Source: Phytophthora colocasiae | Lineage: Eukaryota; Oomycota; Peronosporomycetes; Peronosporales; Peronosporaceae | NCBI GenBank assembly: GCA_018806915.1 | Contig: JAGKQI010000047.1 | Span: forward strand, 310,001 to 374,000 | Length of the DNA stretch: 64,000 bases | Direction of reading: 5' to 3' | Shown: one piece after another, positions 53,375 to 62,983 of the stretch | How positions within the stretch are numbered: the stretch's first letter is position 1 | Layout: the number at the start of each line of letters is the position of its first letter | Translations under genes and position numbers: made by a program | Notes under the pieces: generated by a model | What the model was told of the DNA's origin: nothing | The model's input: only the letters and a program-made list of their open reading frames with translations | Databases searched by the model: none

Positions 53375-54598
53375 TTAATTCCTTAAACTTTGCTGCTGCT
53401 CTTGGATGTACCCGCACACAGTCGCTGTGATCAGGTCGCCGTTTAGAATAGGGCGGATCACCTCCAGGTCCTCTTTAATGGCTGGGTCGTCCGGCAGCAT
53501 GTTGTAATGGTATGCAACCACCCACCGCAGCGTCACTGAGATCGTCCTGCCTGTCACGGGATCCTTACGCGGTGTAATTGTCAGTCCACAGATACCGTAC
53601 TGCGACGGAGTCGTCCTGTTAACCGGGTGCAACGGGTCGTCTGTAATGGCGTCGATGTGCACCATTCCGTGCGTAGGGGTCAGCTCCGAGCACACGACGT
53701 TGTTCACGGTCGCCGGCAATGCCGCCCCGTTAAACGTTGAGCGACGGTACACCACCGGGGAGTCTACACTATTGAGTCGGACGCGTCTAGCATTGACATT
53801 GAAGTGGCGCTTCATGGACGTCGGGATGCCTTCGAAGTAGGCCAGCACCGCCGCGTACACCTCCTCTAAGGACGTGTGCGGGATCTCCGACACAAAGACG
53901 CTTGAGATGAGCGTGCAATCCTTGCAACCAGTAATGTCGATCTGCGACAGCGGCAGGACGGGCTTGGCGTTGTGCTCGTCTTGTGCTGCCATGACTGCAT
54001 CTACAGCCATCTGTGTGAACCGGTTGACGATCGACGGCAGTGTCGCGAGCGAACGGTCATTGTGAGCCAGGAGGAGCTTCTCCCTCTCATCGGCGTCTCG
54101 ACCGAGGTGGGTATCAAAGTGGAGCGCTTCAAACATTGCTTGGCCATTGGAACGCAGCGGAGCCCGTAGCACGGCCGACTGCAGGGTGGCGAACAGCAAC
54201 TGCTGCTGGAGAAGCATCTGCTGCAACTCGTTGTGTGCCGTTTCGGTCTGAATGGCACCGTGCTTCTCTCTAGCTGAATGTTGCGCAATAGCCAATGTCC
54301 GTTGGTCCGGGAGGTGCGCAGCCCATTTGTCGTTGAGTTGGCGGAGTTCCTCCTCCATTTCGGCCACTTGAGACCGTAGAAGTCGGATTTCATGAGTGGC
54401 TGAAAGTGGCGCTCCATTGGCTGCACGGGGTCGTGGGGGTGCTGGACTGGCACCTGTTCGAGTGGGCGAGTGACGACGGCGTTTCTTGCGACTTTGGACG
54501 GAATTGAGCTCCGGACTGCTGGGAGCTGTCGCGTACGTGCTGGACGCCATGTCTGGCAGTGGCGGCATGAGGATCACGTTGGTCGGTTGTGCGCTCAT
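53375..54598 (-). CDS. START-like coiled-coil protein (subfamily B), intronless
   Basis: 407 residues, single exon. Start MSAQPTNVILMPPL matches the paralogue at 61778-62983 (MSLRPTNVTLIEA). Basic block RKKRRRHSPTRT, then LSATHEIRLLRSQVAEMEEEL and LLQQQLLFATLQSAVL, the same coiled coil as 45.8 and 51.9 kb but without the intron that precedes HE in those genes. Domain: ALHFDTHLGRDADERE, SQIDITGCKDCTLISSVFVSE, ITDDPLHPVNR (family motif) and LTITPRKDPVTGRTISVTLRW. The end (DLEVIRPILNGDLI) matches the FNGDL ends of the two other subfamily B genes. Function unknown. Confidence 0.86.
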   Translation of the reverse strand: MSAQPTNVILMPPLPDMASSTYATAPSSPELNSVQSRKKRRRHSPTRTGASPAPPRPRAANGAPLSATHEIRLLRSQVAEMEEELRQLNDKWAAHLPDQRTLAIAQHSAREKHGAIQTETAHNELQQMLLQQQLLFATLQSAVLRAPLRSNGQAMFEALHFDTHLGRDADEREKLLLAHNDRSLATLPSIVNRFTQMAVDAVMAAQDEHNAKPVLPLSQIDITGCKDCTLISSVFVSEIPHTSLEEVYAAVLAYFEGIPTSMKRHFNVNARRVRLNSVDSPVVYRRSTFNGAALPATVNNVVCSELTPTHGMVHIDAITDDPLHPVNRTTPSQYGICGLTITPRKDPVTGRTISVTLRWVVAYHYNMLPDDPAIKEDLEVIRPILNGDLITATVCGYIQEQQQSLRN

Positions 54599-55872
54599 TG
54601 AACGTTTGGGCTCTGAGCGTCCTCGGGTGCTGCGTCTGGTCGGGGTTCGAGCTGGATAAATGCAAACTAAAACGTCTCACTTGATTGTTGTCGGCTGCCT
54701 AGGAGGAGCACCAGAGGGAGGCGAAAATACACACGGGATCTGCAAAACATGATATAGCGATGCCGGCTGTAGGAGCGTGAATGTAAACTCTTGACGAGGA
54801 GACAAATGCAATGTATACCGCACTGTAACTAATGTCACTTCCGATGGATTGCACTGCTACAGACGTTGTTCAACTGGGTTTTGTGAAGAACTCCTAAAAG
54901 TTACAGCGTTTTGCATATAAACTCAACATCAGGTGACTGTTGTGAATGGAAGTGTTCTCGCAGATTACTTGTTGCGCATATGCGTTTGTTGTATGTGCAT
55001 GGCACCCAAAGCTATAATTGCTCGCGGCGCTTGCATACAATGAACAGTATCCGCTGCAAATTCACGCTTTCGGGCAGTTGTCACCGGTGTTAAACCCGCA
55101 ATACTAGATACATTTGATACTCTATTCCAAATATGATTTATACAGGTTGGTCCGTCGATTACGAGGACGAGCGGTTGGTCGTGTAACCTGGCCAAACGCT
55201 TTGGTAGCCACGTGAGCGAAAGCGTTTGACTTGCCTTTCGTATGCAAGTGTAAAAGTGGGAGCGCAGAAAGGGAGCGACCCATCATGACGGCGAGATGTT
55301 GATGAGATGATATCGAGCTGTGGGCACTGCCCACTGCCCACTGGGCAGCACAAGTACATACCGGTACACTGTACATGTAGAGACCATTTACAGTAGTTTA
55401 CTTATGATAAAGTTTATGATTGACAGGCAAAAGCTGACGGTTTCGTGAAATCAATTCACTGCCAAGGCTGTTCTGAGAGTGTTGACGAAGAAATGCTACG
55501 GCACGTCCGTACATTGTTGACCGTCAACTTGGCAGGCAGATTCGAAGAGGCTTCCGAATCTTGCACAGGTCACGCTTTGCTGTATCGCGCGTTGTGTTGT
55601 GTCCGTTGTGTTCACGATGATGCGGAATCCCAGTGGCGATCGACTGAGTAATCGGTTTGTAGTGACTGCGTTTTGTTCTGCCAACTTGGAAAGGGTTTAT
55701 CTCAGCTTACACTCCGTTCGAGGCGCGTGACTTTGCAGCGTGCAGTGCTCTCTTGTGGTTGTGCGTTGCCGTCAGATCCTGGGCAAGCTGTTGCCGGTGA
55801 GATCGGCAAAACGCGCGTCCTTACATGTACTCTTCGAAGTGCGTAGCGTTGGCAAAATGGCTAGTGCGTAAT
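54599..55872. other. Intergenic region up to the Gypsy element
   Basis: No gene is recognised. A small plus-strand frame at 55445-55651 has no motif. The last five bases (GTAAT) form the target duplication of the retrotransposon. Confidence 0.5.
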
Positions 55873-56133
55873 TGTGGCGGAGTTGGTCCGTTGACTAACG
55901 GTAAGAACGAGAAATTTGGCTACCCCGTTGCTAGGAACAGTCACTTCGAAGAAACACTTCTAACCAACAAATCAAACCTTCCTTAGCCTTAGCTTCCATC
56001 TACCCGGCTTGCTGTGTCGAAGTCCTGCAAGTCGTCCAACCCGAGCTTCCTCGTGCCAATTAGTGCCACCGCAATTTGGTCCCTCACCTACCTATATCCT
56101 GTTCAGGAAGGGAGTCTACCATATTTTGCAACA
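55873..56133 (+). repeat. 5' LTR of the Gypsy element
   Basis: 261 bp, TG...CA ends, identical by eye to 61303-61563. Preceded by GTAAT. The primer-binding site should start just after it; the sequence there (TAGCAGCCTTCACGAAGG) did not let me name the primer tRNA. Confidence 0.95.
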
Positions 56134-56160
56134 TAGCAGCCTTCACGAAGGTATAGCAAG

Positions 56161-57473
56161 ATGGAAAGAGACGATGTTGATGAGTACAACCACGAGAGTG
56201 AGGAGGAACAACTCCAAGCCAGCGAAATTGCCCAAGTCAGGTCAGTCCTGAGTAGTCTGGGAGTTCTCGAGAAGACAATCAACGATCTACAACAAGATCA
56301 GGTTTTAATGCTCGAATCCGTGACAAAGTTCGGAAACCGGACCGAACGTCGTCAAAATGAAAACTACAACGAGATAAGAGCGAACCAGGAGCTGTTACAA
56401 AAAGTAATTGAGCAGCTACAAGACTACGCGCACCAAAATGCAGTTAGGGAGAGTTCACAGGAATCTGTGATCACACAGCTACAGTCAGAAGTCTCTTCAC
56501 TTCGGGGACAAGTACAAGTACTGGCGAGCAAAGACCCCACAGCAGAGATCCCATCAGCTGCACCTGACACCGCCAGAACTACTGAGAATTCAAGTGCAGA
56601 ATGGGACGTGTGTGGACCAATGCCGGCGAATATTCCCATATTCGACAGCAACGAGTTGGAAGTGCGTGTGGCAAAATGCCACAAACAAAGAGAAACCCCA
56701 ATATATGGAGGTGAACCAAACGAGGACATTGAAGTTTACGTTCTCAACATGGTGAAGTGGTACGCAGCGTATGGCTTGTACTTCCGTAGAGATCAAGTCG
56801 ACGTGCGTGTCGGAGAACTGATGATGAATCACACGAAGGGAAAAGCAAAGTCATGGCTACTGCAGGAGTACCATGGTGATCAACGGTGGAGTAGCATTGT
56901 TCGCCGGATGAAACAGCGCTTCGTGACTAAATCCCGCCAAGAAGATTTAGTTGCTCAATTCTTCGACTGTATTCAAGGTAATCGATCGTTGGACACTTAT
57001 AATGACGAATTTCGGCGACTTGCACGCACTGCTGGAGTTTCGAGTACATTAAAGTACTTCGGTACAAACAAGGACTGTCATCCATGCAGTTGGTACACTT
57101 ACTGAAGACGAAGACCTTTAATACGCTTGATGAACTCATGGAGGCGTCAAGGACCTTGAATCCTAGGGACACGGCTCGTTCATCAGAGAAAAGCAGTAAA
57201 AGCGGCAAGTCAGCCTCGCCAAAGCCCGACACAAAGGCGGAAACGGTGCGGTGCACAGCATCACACTGTACTGAACAGGGACATACAAAGGAGCGCTGCT
57301 GGAAGCTGCATCCGGAGTTGCAGCCGAAACGGTGGAAAGGTCCCGGAAAGAAGACGAGCAAAGGCGCTGCCTCAGCCTCTAAATCAAGCGAGGACACAGG
57401 AGAAAAGAATCTATGGTCGGTTCTCAACTCGATACAGAGTGATCTATCCAAGCTGAAAGGTGATTTAAACTAG
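56161..57473 (+). CDS. gag: Gag polyprotein, with one frame change
   Basis: ATG 56161 opens a 300-residue capsid region: an acidic coiled coil, then IPIFDSNELEVRVAKCHKQR and HTKGKAKSWLLQEYHG. At about 57060 the frame changes by -1 (KYF then RYKQG...), and the second part (to TAG 57471) has a zinc knuckle CTASHCTEQGHTKERC (C-x4-C-x4-H-x4-C, a longer variant of the usual C-x2-C-x4-H-x4-C) and a basic tail. The break looks like one missing base in a T run rather than a designed shift. The stop is directly after the frameshift heptamer at 57464-57470. Confidence 0.85.
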
Positions 57474-57502
57474 CTGGCCTTGGCAGTGGCATCCCAAGGC
57501 CA
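57464..57502 (+). promoter_or_regulatory. Putative -1 programmed ribosomal frameshift signal
   Basis: Heptamer T-TTA-AAC (57464-57470) is phased in the gag frame (GAT TTA AAC TAG), so tandem slippage yields TTT AAA CTA GCT in the pol frame, which is then open to 59719. Four bases downstream a perfect 9-bp stem, TGGCCTTGG (57475-57483) with CCAAGGCCA (57494-57502), 10-nt loop, provides the expected stimulator. A weak loop-downstream pairing (TGGC with GCCA) could make a pseudoknot. This would give a Gag-Pol fusion at low ratio. Confidence 0.7.
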
Positions 57503-59719
57503 AACTCAGCCAATAGCAGTCGTGAAAACTGGGTCTTCGATCCTGGTACGGCGGCTAATTCTCTGTACTTCCAGAGACGGCAGGAAACAACGTCATTGCC
57601 GTCCAATTACCTGATAAAAAATGTGAGTTGCATTCGAGACAATGAGATACGAATTACTAAGACCTTCTTCGACGAGGGTGCTGATTTCTGTGGAATATCG
57701 AGAGATTTCGTGGAGAAAATGAAGTGGAAGAAGTACGTGAACGACCTTGGAGTGATGGATGTAAAGTATGCGAACGGCAAGACAGAGTCGGTCAAGAATC
57801 AGACAATTCGTCTAACCGTCTTCGTTGATAGTGTTCCAGGGTATACTACTGACTTTCAACTATGCCACATCCCAAACGAATGCGAAATGATGCTTGGTGT
57901 TCCTTGGAAACGGGCCTGTGATCCAGTTATCAACTGGAAAACAGATCGCGTTTATACAAAGGAAGAATTCGCGAGAGAAGCCGTCGAGCAAGCAAAACCA
58001 ACAGACAACAGTACGCATCGGGCGAAAAACTATCATGTTTGCAGTAAATTTGGAGTGACCAAAGTGATAAACTTCAAGCGAGCAGACAAATTGGTACGGA
58101 AGAAGAAGGTGGAATTCATTGCACTAATCCCACCCGAGACGATCAATGCTTTATATCAGGAGACACTTCGAGAAGTTGCTGGATCGCAAGCTGGTGCTGT
58201 ACATGCGGTTAGCAGAAATGCTACCGACAAAATGCATCGTCAGCAGTCAACTGACATGGATAGTTTCAAGGGCAATCCTGGTTTCCAGCTTCTAGAAGAA
58301 TTCAGTGATATTTTTCGTACCGAATTACCTGTCGGACCTCCGCAACATGGCGAACATGAAATGGAAGTCATCGAGCCAAAACGAGCCATTTATACGCCAC
58401 AATGGCGGCTCAGTCCGGAGCAGGAACGTGGCTTGCGCGAATGGACAAAAGTCATGCTCCGAGCACAATTAATTCGGCCTAGTAAGTCTCCTCACGCTGC
58501 ACCAACCTTCTGTATAAAGAAGCCGGTCGGTTGGCGAATTGTTCACGACTACAGAGCGATGAACGCGAGGACTATTCGACAATCCACTCCAATGCCACGT
58601 AAAGACATCATTTTAGACCGTATGAGCGGTGCGATCTGGTACAGTTGCTTCGATTTACTTTCTGGTTACTATCAAATACGAATGAGACTCAAGGATATTC
58701 CGTTTACAGCTTTCCAAACACCCGATGGCTTATTCGAGTATTTGGCCGTGCCTATGGGTCTCAGCAATGCTCCTGCGACTTTCAACCGCATAGTCCAAGG
58801 TATATTTGAGGACATGAGGGAGTTTGTCGCCACGTATTTTGATGATTTGTATGTGTTTACAAAGGAGACAACGATTGAGACTCATCTTGCAGCGGTCCGT
58901 CGAGTATTCGAGCGCTGTCGAGAGAAAAAACTCTTCTTGAAATTGTCCAAGTCGACACTGTGTGCTGAAGAAATTCCGTGTCTAGGCGATTATGTTGGTC
59001 GTCATGGCGTACGAATTGACCCAGACAAAGTTCGGGTGATACGGAACTGGCCACAACCAAGAACGGCTAAAGAATTGCAGTCCTTCCTGGGGACGACGGT
59101 GTATGTTCAACGCTTTTGCAAAAACTACTCAGAAATTAGTGCTCCGTTGTTCAACATGATCAAACGAAAGGAGCATCGAAAACTGGTTTGGTCTACAGAG
59201 AGTACCAAAGCATTTGAGCGGTTGAAAACCGCTCTCACGGAGACTCCGGTTCTCGCACTTCCAGATTTCAACAAAGCATTTTTCTTGCGTACAGACGCAT
59301 CGAGATATGCAGTAGGCGGAGTGCTATTTCAAATGAGCACGAATGTGCCCGGAGGGAAGGAGGTCGAGCAACCGATCGCTTTCTGTGGGAGAAAAATGAA
59401 AGCTGCAGAATTAAACTACCCGACACATGAGCAGGAGATGCTCGCCATTATTCACTGTTTGAACATTTGGAGAGTATACCTCGTGGATGGGGGTGGAACT
59501 GTGGAGACAGACCATCATTCGTTGGAAAGAGTGCTAACTCAGAAAGCCATCAATCGACGAATATGTAGATGGTACGATCTCCTAGCAGAGTTCAACCTAC
59601 GTTTCCGGTACATTCCAGGACCAACGAATACCGTAGCGGATGCATTAAGTCGCAGACCTGACTTTGCTGTTGATTTCGAAAAACAGAAACAGTTCCAGAT
59701 GCAAGTGCTACTAGGTTGA
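57464..59719 (+). CDS. pol: Gypsy Pol: protease, reverse transcriptase, RNase H
   Basis: About 750 residues, opened by -1 frameshifting; no good ATG. Protease-like region: the site normally DSG/DTG reads DEGADFCGIS at about 57670-57700. Reverse transcriptase: TFCIKKPVGWRIVHDYRAMN, FDLLSGYYQIRM, AVPMGLSNAPATFNR, and YFDDLYVF as the YxDD box. RNase H: LRTDASRYAVGGVLFQ, and the TDHHSLERVL end. It stops at TGA 59717-59719, directly before integrase in the -1 frame. Confidence 0.9.
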   Translation, partial: FKLAGLGSGIPRPNSANSSRENWVFDPGTAANSLYFQRRQETTSLPSNYLIKNVSCIRDNEIRITKTFFDEGADFCGISRDFVEKMKWKKYVNDLGVMDVKYANGKTESVKNQTIRLTVFVDSVPGYTTDFQLCHIPNECEMMLGVPWKRACDPVINWKTDRVYTKEEFAREAVEQAKPTDNSTHRAKNYHVCSKFGVTKVINFKRADKLVRKKKVEFIALIPPETINALYQETLREVAGSQAGAVHAVSRNATDKMHRQQSTDMDSFKGNPGFQLLEEFSDIFRTELPVGPPQHGEHEMEVIEPKRAIYTPQWRLSPEQERGLREWTKVMLRAQLIRPSKSPHAAPTFCIKKPVGWRIVHDYRAMNARTIRQSTPMPRKDIILDRMSGAIWYSCFDLLSGYYQIRMRLKDIPFTAFQTPDGLFEYLAVPMGLSNAPATFNRIVQGIFEDMREFVATYFDDLYVFTKETTIETHLAAVRRVFERCREKKLFLKLSKSTLCAEEIPCLGDYVGRHGVRIDPDKVRVIRNWPQPRTAKELQSFLGTTVYVQRFCKNYSEISAPLFNMIKRKEHRKLVWSTESTKAFERLKTALTETPVLALPDFNKAFFLRTDASRYAVGGVLFQMSTNVPGGKEVEQPIAFCGRKMKAAELNYPTHEQEMLAIIHCLNIWRVYLVDGGGTVETDHHSLERVLTQKAINRRICRWYDLLAEFNLRFRYIPGPTNTVADALSRRPDFAVDFEKQKQFQMQVLLG

Positions 59720-61293
59720 AGCCACTTACATTGCTAACATTGATTCGACGATCACAACGTAGAGCAGGCTGGACTGAAGAAACTCTGAAATCGGACAAGA
59801 GCTTGGGAATGCTTACATTTGACCCAAGCGATTTGCTCGTGTATTACCAGAAATTGGATGGAGCGAGGCGTATTGCGATCCCGACTAGCGACAATGAACT
59901 ACAAAACACTATTCTGTGGGAATTTCACGACATACCAGCGGCTGGGCATCCTGGCATCGAGAAAACAATTGCAGATATTCAAGAGCGATTTTATTGGAAA
60001 CATCTCCATAAACAAGTTCGAGCCTACATCAGTACCTGTGAGTCATGTCAAAGAACAAAAAACAGGACTGGAAAAGCTCCAGGGCTCCTGCGGCCTCTCG
60101 AGATTCCGACAGGAAGATGGACATCCATTGGGATGGACTTCATTACCAGACTACCCCGTACAAAGGAGGGTCACGACACCATTCTCGTCATTGTTGATCG
60201 ACTAACGAAACGATGTCATGTCGTACCGACGGTGGTGACAATTACTGCTGAGGAGCTTGCAAAACTCTTTATTGAACATTACGTCCGTCTACATGGTCTT
60301 CCGTCAGATGTGGTCTCGGATCGCGACTCGAAGTTTACGTCAAAATTCTGGAGTTCGTGTTCCAAAATGTTGGGCACGAAACTGAAGAAGATGGCTTCCG
60401 CGCACCACCAGCGAACCGATGGACAAGTTGAGCGAGTGAACGCAGTCCTGGAAGGTTACCTCCGTCACTACGTGAGCGGCTTTCAAAATGATTGGGACCA
60501 GCATCTCGCACTTGCAGAGTTTGCGTATAACCGACAGTACCAATCGACTATCCAGATGAGCCCATTTAAAACAGACCTCGGATATAATCCAAAACTACCG
60601 GCAGAATTGCACCTGTCCAGCACGAAAACCCCCGCGACAGCATTTATCCTCCAGCAACAAACAATTCTGCGAAAGTTGCAGGCGAAAGCTCGTCTAGGGG
60701 CCGAGAAAATGAAGCTTTTATATGACAAAGGCCGTCGAGATCAGCAGTTCAACATCGGAGAAATGGTGCTTATATCGACACAGAATTTGACACCGACAAA
60801 TGTCGGTGCTGTGCAAAGGAAATTCGCTGCTCGGTGGATTGGACCGTATGAAGTCATCAAGGTACTACATGACGGTGCAGCGTACGAACTCAATCTACCG
60901 AAAGAACTGGGCATGCATCCAGTTTTTCATACAATGGTCCTTAAGAAGTTTCGGAAAGACACAACAAGTCTTCGGCGAGAGACAACTTTACCTCCTGTAC
61001 GACTGAAAGATGGTACTGAAGGCCATCTTATTGAAACTATCCTGGATTACAAGATCACAGACAAAGGAGAACAGTACAAGTGTAAATGGATCGGCCGGAG
61101 CGATGACATCACGTGGGAACCCACTGAAAACCTGCTATCAGTACCAGGGTTAATTCGTGAATATCATCGGAAAGCAAACAAGATACCAAGTCGAGCTTCA
61201 ATTCGTATCAAGAACAAGAAAACTCAACAAGGACATAATCAAGTGACATGCATTCAACAGTATTACAGCAACCTGGAGAAGCGGCCTCTCTAA
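59716..61293 (+). CDS. Gypsy Pol: integrase and chromodomain
   Basis: 525 residues. Zinc finger HHCC: HDIPAAGHPGIEKT ... CESCQRTK. Catalytic core: GMDFITRLPRTK, VVSDRDSKFTSKF and QTDGQVERVNAVLEGYLR (D, D, E). A Gypsy-typical C-terminal GPY region (ARWIGPYEVIKVL) and a chromodomain (ETILDYKITDKGEQYKCKW, WEPTENL) follow; chromodomains direct insertion to particular chromatin. The frame overlaps pol by 4 nt at -1; whether this is a lesion or a second recoding site is unclear. The stop (TAA 61291) is 9 bp before the 3' LTR. Confidence 0.93.
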   Translation: MKPLTLLTLIRRSQRRAGWTEETLKSDKSLGMLTFDPSDLLVYYQKLDGARRIAIPTSDNELQNTILWEFHDIPAAGHPGIEKTIADIQERFYWKHLHKQVRAYISTCESCQRTKNRTGKAPGLLRPLEIPTGRWTSIGMDFITRLPRTKEGHDTILVIVDRLTKRCHVVPTVVTITAEELAKLFIEHYVRLHGLPSDVVSDRDSKFTSKFWSSCSKMLGTKLKKMASAHHQRTDGQVERVNAVLEGYLRHYVSGFQNDWDQHLALAEFAYNRQYQSTIQMSPFKTDLGYNPKLPAELHLSSTKTPATAFILQQQTILRKLQAKARLGAEKMKLLYDKGRRDQQFNIGEMVLISTQNLTPTNVGAVQRKFAARWIGPYEVIKVLHDGAAYELNLPKELGMHPVFHTMVLKKFRKDTTSLRRETTLPPVRLKDGTEGHLIETILDYKITDKGEQYKCKWIGRSDDITWEPTENLLSVPGLIREYHRKANKIPSRASIRIKNKKTQQGHNQVTCIQQYYSNLEKRPL

Positions 61294-61302
61294 AGGAGGT
61301 CG

Positions 61303-61563
61303 TGTGGCGGAGTTGGTCCGTTGACTAACGGTAAGAACGAGAAATTTGGCTACCCCGTTGCTAGGAACAGTCACTTCGAAGAAACACTTCTAACCAACAA
61401 ATCAAACCTTCCTTAGCCTTAGCTTCCATCTACCCGGCTTGCTGTGTCGAAGTCCTGCAAGTCGTCCAACCCGAGCTTCCTCGTGCCAATTAGTGCCACC
61501 GCAATTTGGTCCCTCACCTACCTATATCCTGTTCAGGAAGGGAGTCTACCATATTTTGCAACA
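61303..61563 (+). repeat. 3' LTR of the Gypsy element
   Basis: 261 bp, identical by eye to the 5' LTR; followed by GTAAT (61564-61568). Confidence 0.95.
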
Positions 61564-61777
61564 GTAATACATGTGTATACTAAAAGAAATACGAAGATGC
61601 AACCTTGTCCTATCTGGACCGCACAGACATTGTGTGTTGGAGCTCTCATAAGATTTACCCAGTAAGACGATGGTACCGGTATTCGAAAAGCAGGATCACT
61701 TAAACCTTAGAAAATTTCTTAAGAAATCCACTTGAAGCAGAAGAAGCTCCTTAGGAACTGACACCTTTAAGAAAATA

Positions 61778-62983
61778 TTACGAACGGAGACTACGAATAT
61801 AACTGCAAATAGACGCTGTGATGAGATCTCCATTTAGAATGGGACGGATAATCTCCAGATCTTTTCTAAGCGCTGGGTCATCCGGTAGCAATTTGTAGCG
61901 GTACAAGACAACCCACCGCAGCGTCACTGCCGCAGTTCTTCCAGTCAATGGTTCTTTTCGTGGCGTCATGGTTAGCCCAGATATCCCAAACTCGAGTGGA
62001 CTGTGCTGTGAAACTGGATACAGAGGGTCGTCTACGACTGCGTCCATGTGAATCATCCCATGTGAAGCTGTAAGCTCCGAGCACAGTACATGGTTTACCG
62101 TCGCTGGCAGTCCAACACCATCGAGATTCAAACGCCAGTAAGCTGCAGGCGCATCAACCCCATTAAGTCTTGTCCGCGTCGCATTGACACCAAAGTGACG
62201 CTTCATTGTTGCGGGGATGGAATCATGATAGGCTAATGCAGCAGCGTACACGTCCTCCACGGAATTGTGCGGGACCTCCGTCATGAAAACGCTGGACACA
62301 AGAGTGTAGTCCTTGCAACCGGTGATATCGATCTGAGAGATTGGTAGTGCCGGTTCGTCTTCCTCTTGAAGCCTATGCACTTTATCAACTGCCATTTGTG
62401 TGAATCTTTTCATCAATGACGGTACCGTCGCGATTGAGCGCTCATTGTGTGCAACCAATATATCAGCGCGTTGTACTGGATCTGTTCCAAAGCGAGTGTC
62501 GAAGTGCAGCGCCTTGAAAACGTCCAGTCCGTTCGAATGAAGCGGTGCTCGAAACATGGCAGCTTGAAGAGTGGCAAACATAAGCTGCTGCTGGAGAAGT
62601 ATCTCTTGAAGCTCAATGTGAGCTGCCTCAGTTACAGACACTTCGCGCTTCTTGTGAGCTGTCTGTTGAGCTGTGGCTAATACTTGTTCGTCCGGTAGTT
62701 GCTGTGCCCACTTGGACTGCAGTCCCTGTAGTTCGTTTTCCATGGACTCAACCTGCGCTCTGAGTGAGCGAAGTTCATGGGTAGCTGTGAGTGGGGCTTT
62801 GTTGGCGACGCGCCGTGATCTTCTAGAGGTGGGGCCTTTGCCTTTCAGAGCGGAGATGATATCTTCGTTCGTTAACGAAGGTCGACGTCGCTTTTTTATG
62901 GCTTGTATTTCTTGCTTTCGTGATCGGAAGGAGTCCATTCCAGACTGAGCCTCTATTAGTGTCACGTTGGTTGGACGGAGGCT
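61778..62983 (-). CDS. START-like coiled-coil protein (subfamily B), intronless
   Basis: 401 residues from ATG 62983 (MSLRPTNVTLIEAQ), chosen because the paralogue at 53375-54598 begins the same way; the frame is open 66 codons further upstream. Basic block KKRRRPSL, then LTATHELRSLRAQVESMENEL, LLQQQLMFATLQAAMF, ALHFDTRFGTDPVQRA, SQIDITGCKDYTLVSSVFMTE, motif VVDDPLYPVSQ, and TMTPRKEPLTGRTAAVTLRW. About 60% identical by eye to the 53.4-kb gene, so a duplication older than the Gypsy insertion that now separates them. Its stop lies about 215 bp from the Gypsy 3' LTR. Function unknown. Confidence 0.87.
   Translation of the reverse strand, partial: SLRPTNVTLIEAQSGMDSFRSRKQEIQAIKKRRRPSLTNEDIISALKGKGPTSRRSRRVANKAPLTATHELRSLRAQVESMENELQGLQSKWAQQLPDEQVLATAQQTAHKKREVSVTEAAHIELQEILLQQQLMFATLQAAMFRAPLHSNGLDVFKALHFDTRFGTDPVQRADILVAHNERSIATVPSLMKRFTQMAVDKVHRLQEEDEPALPISQIDITGCKDYTLVSSVFMTEVPHNSVEDVYAAALAYHDSIPATMKRHFGVNATRTRLNGVDAPAAYWRLNLDGVGLPATVNHVLCSELTASHGMIHMDAVVDDPLYPVSQHSPLEFGISGLTMTPRKEPLTGRTAAVTLRWVVLYRYKLLPDDPALRKDLEIIRPILNGDLITASICSYIRSLRS

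Larger units (their letters stand above)
55873..61563 (+). mobile_element. Ty3/Gypsy LTR retrotransposon (chromodomain type), recent insertion
   Basis: 5691 bp. Two 261-bp LTRs (55873-56133 and 61303-61563) begin TGTGG and end CAACA; by eye they are identical. GTAAT on both sides (55868-55872 and 61564-61568) is a 5-bp target duplication. A purine-rich tract AAAGGAGG precedes the 3' LTR. Internal order: gag, protease, reverse transcriptase, RNase H, integrase, chromodomain (Gypsy order). Gag and pol are in different frames, linked by a -1 frameshift signal, and two further single-base frame changes exist (near 57060 in gag and at 59716 before integrase). Confidence 0.95.

Noticed and set aside
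56161..57105. Programmed frameshift inside gag near 57060
   Set aside because: No slippery heptamer at the break; a single missing base in a T run is simpler.
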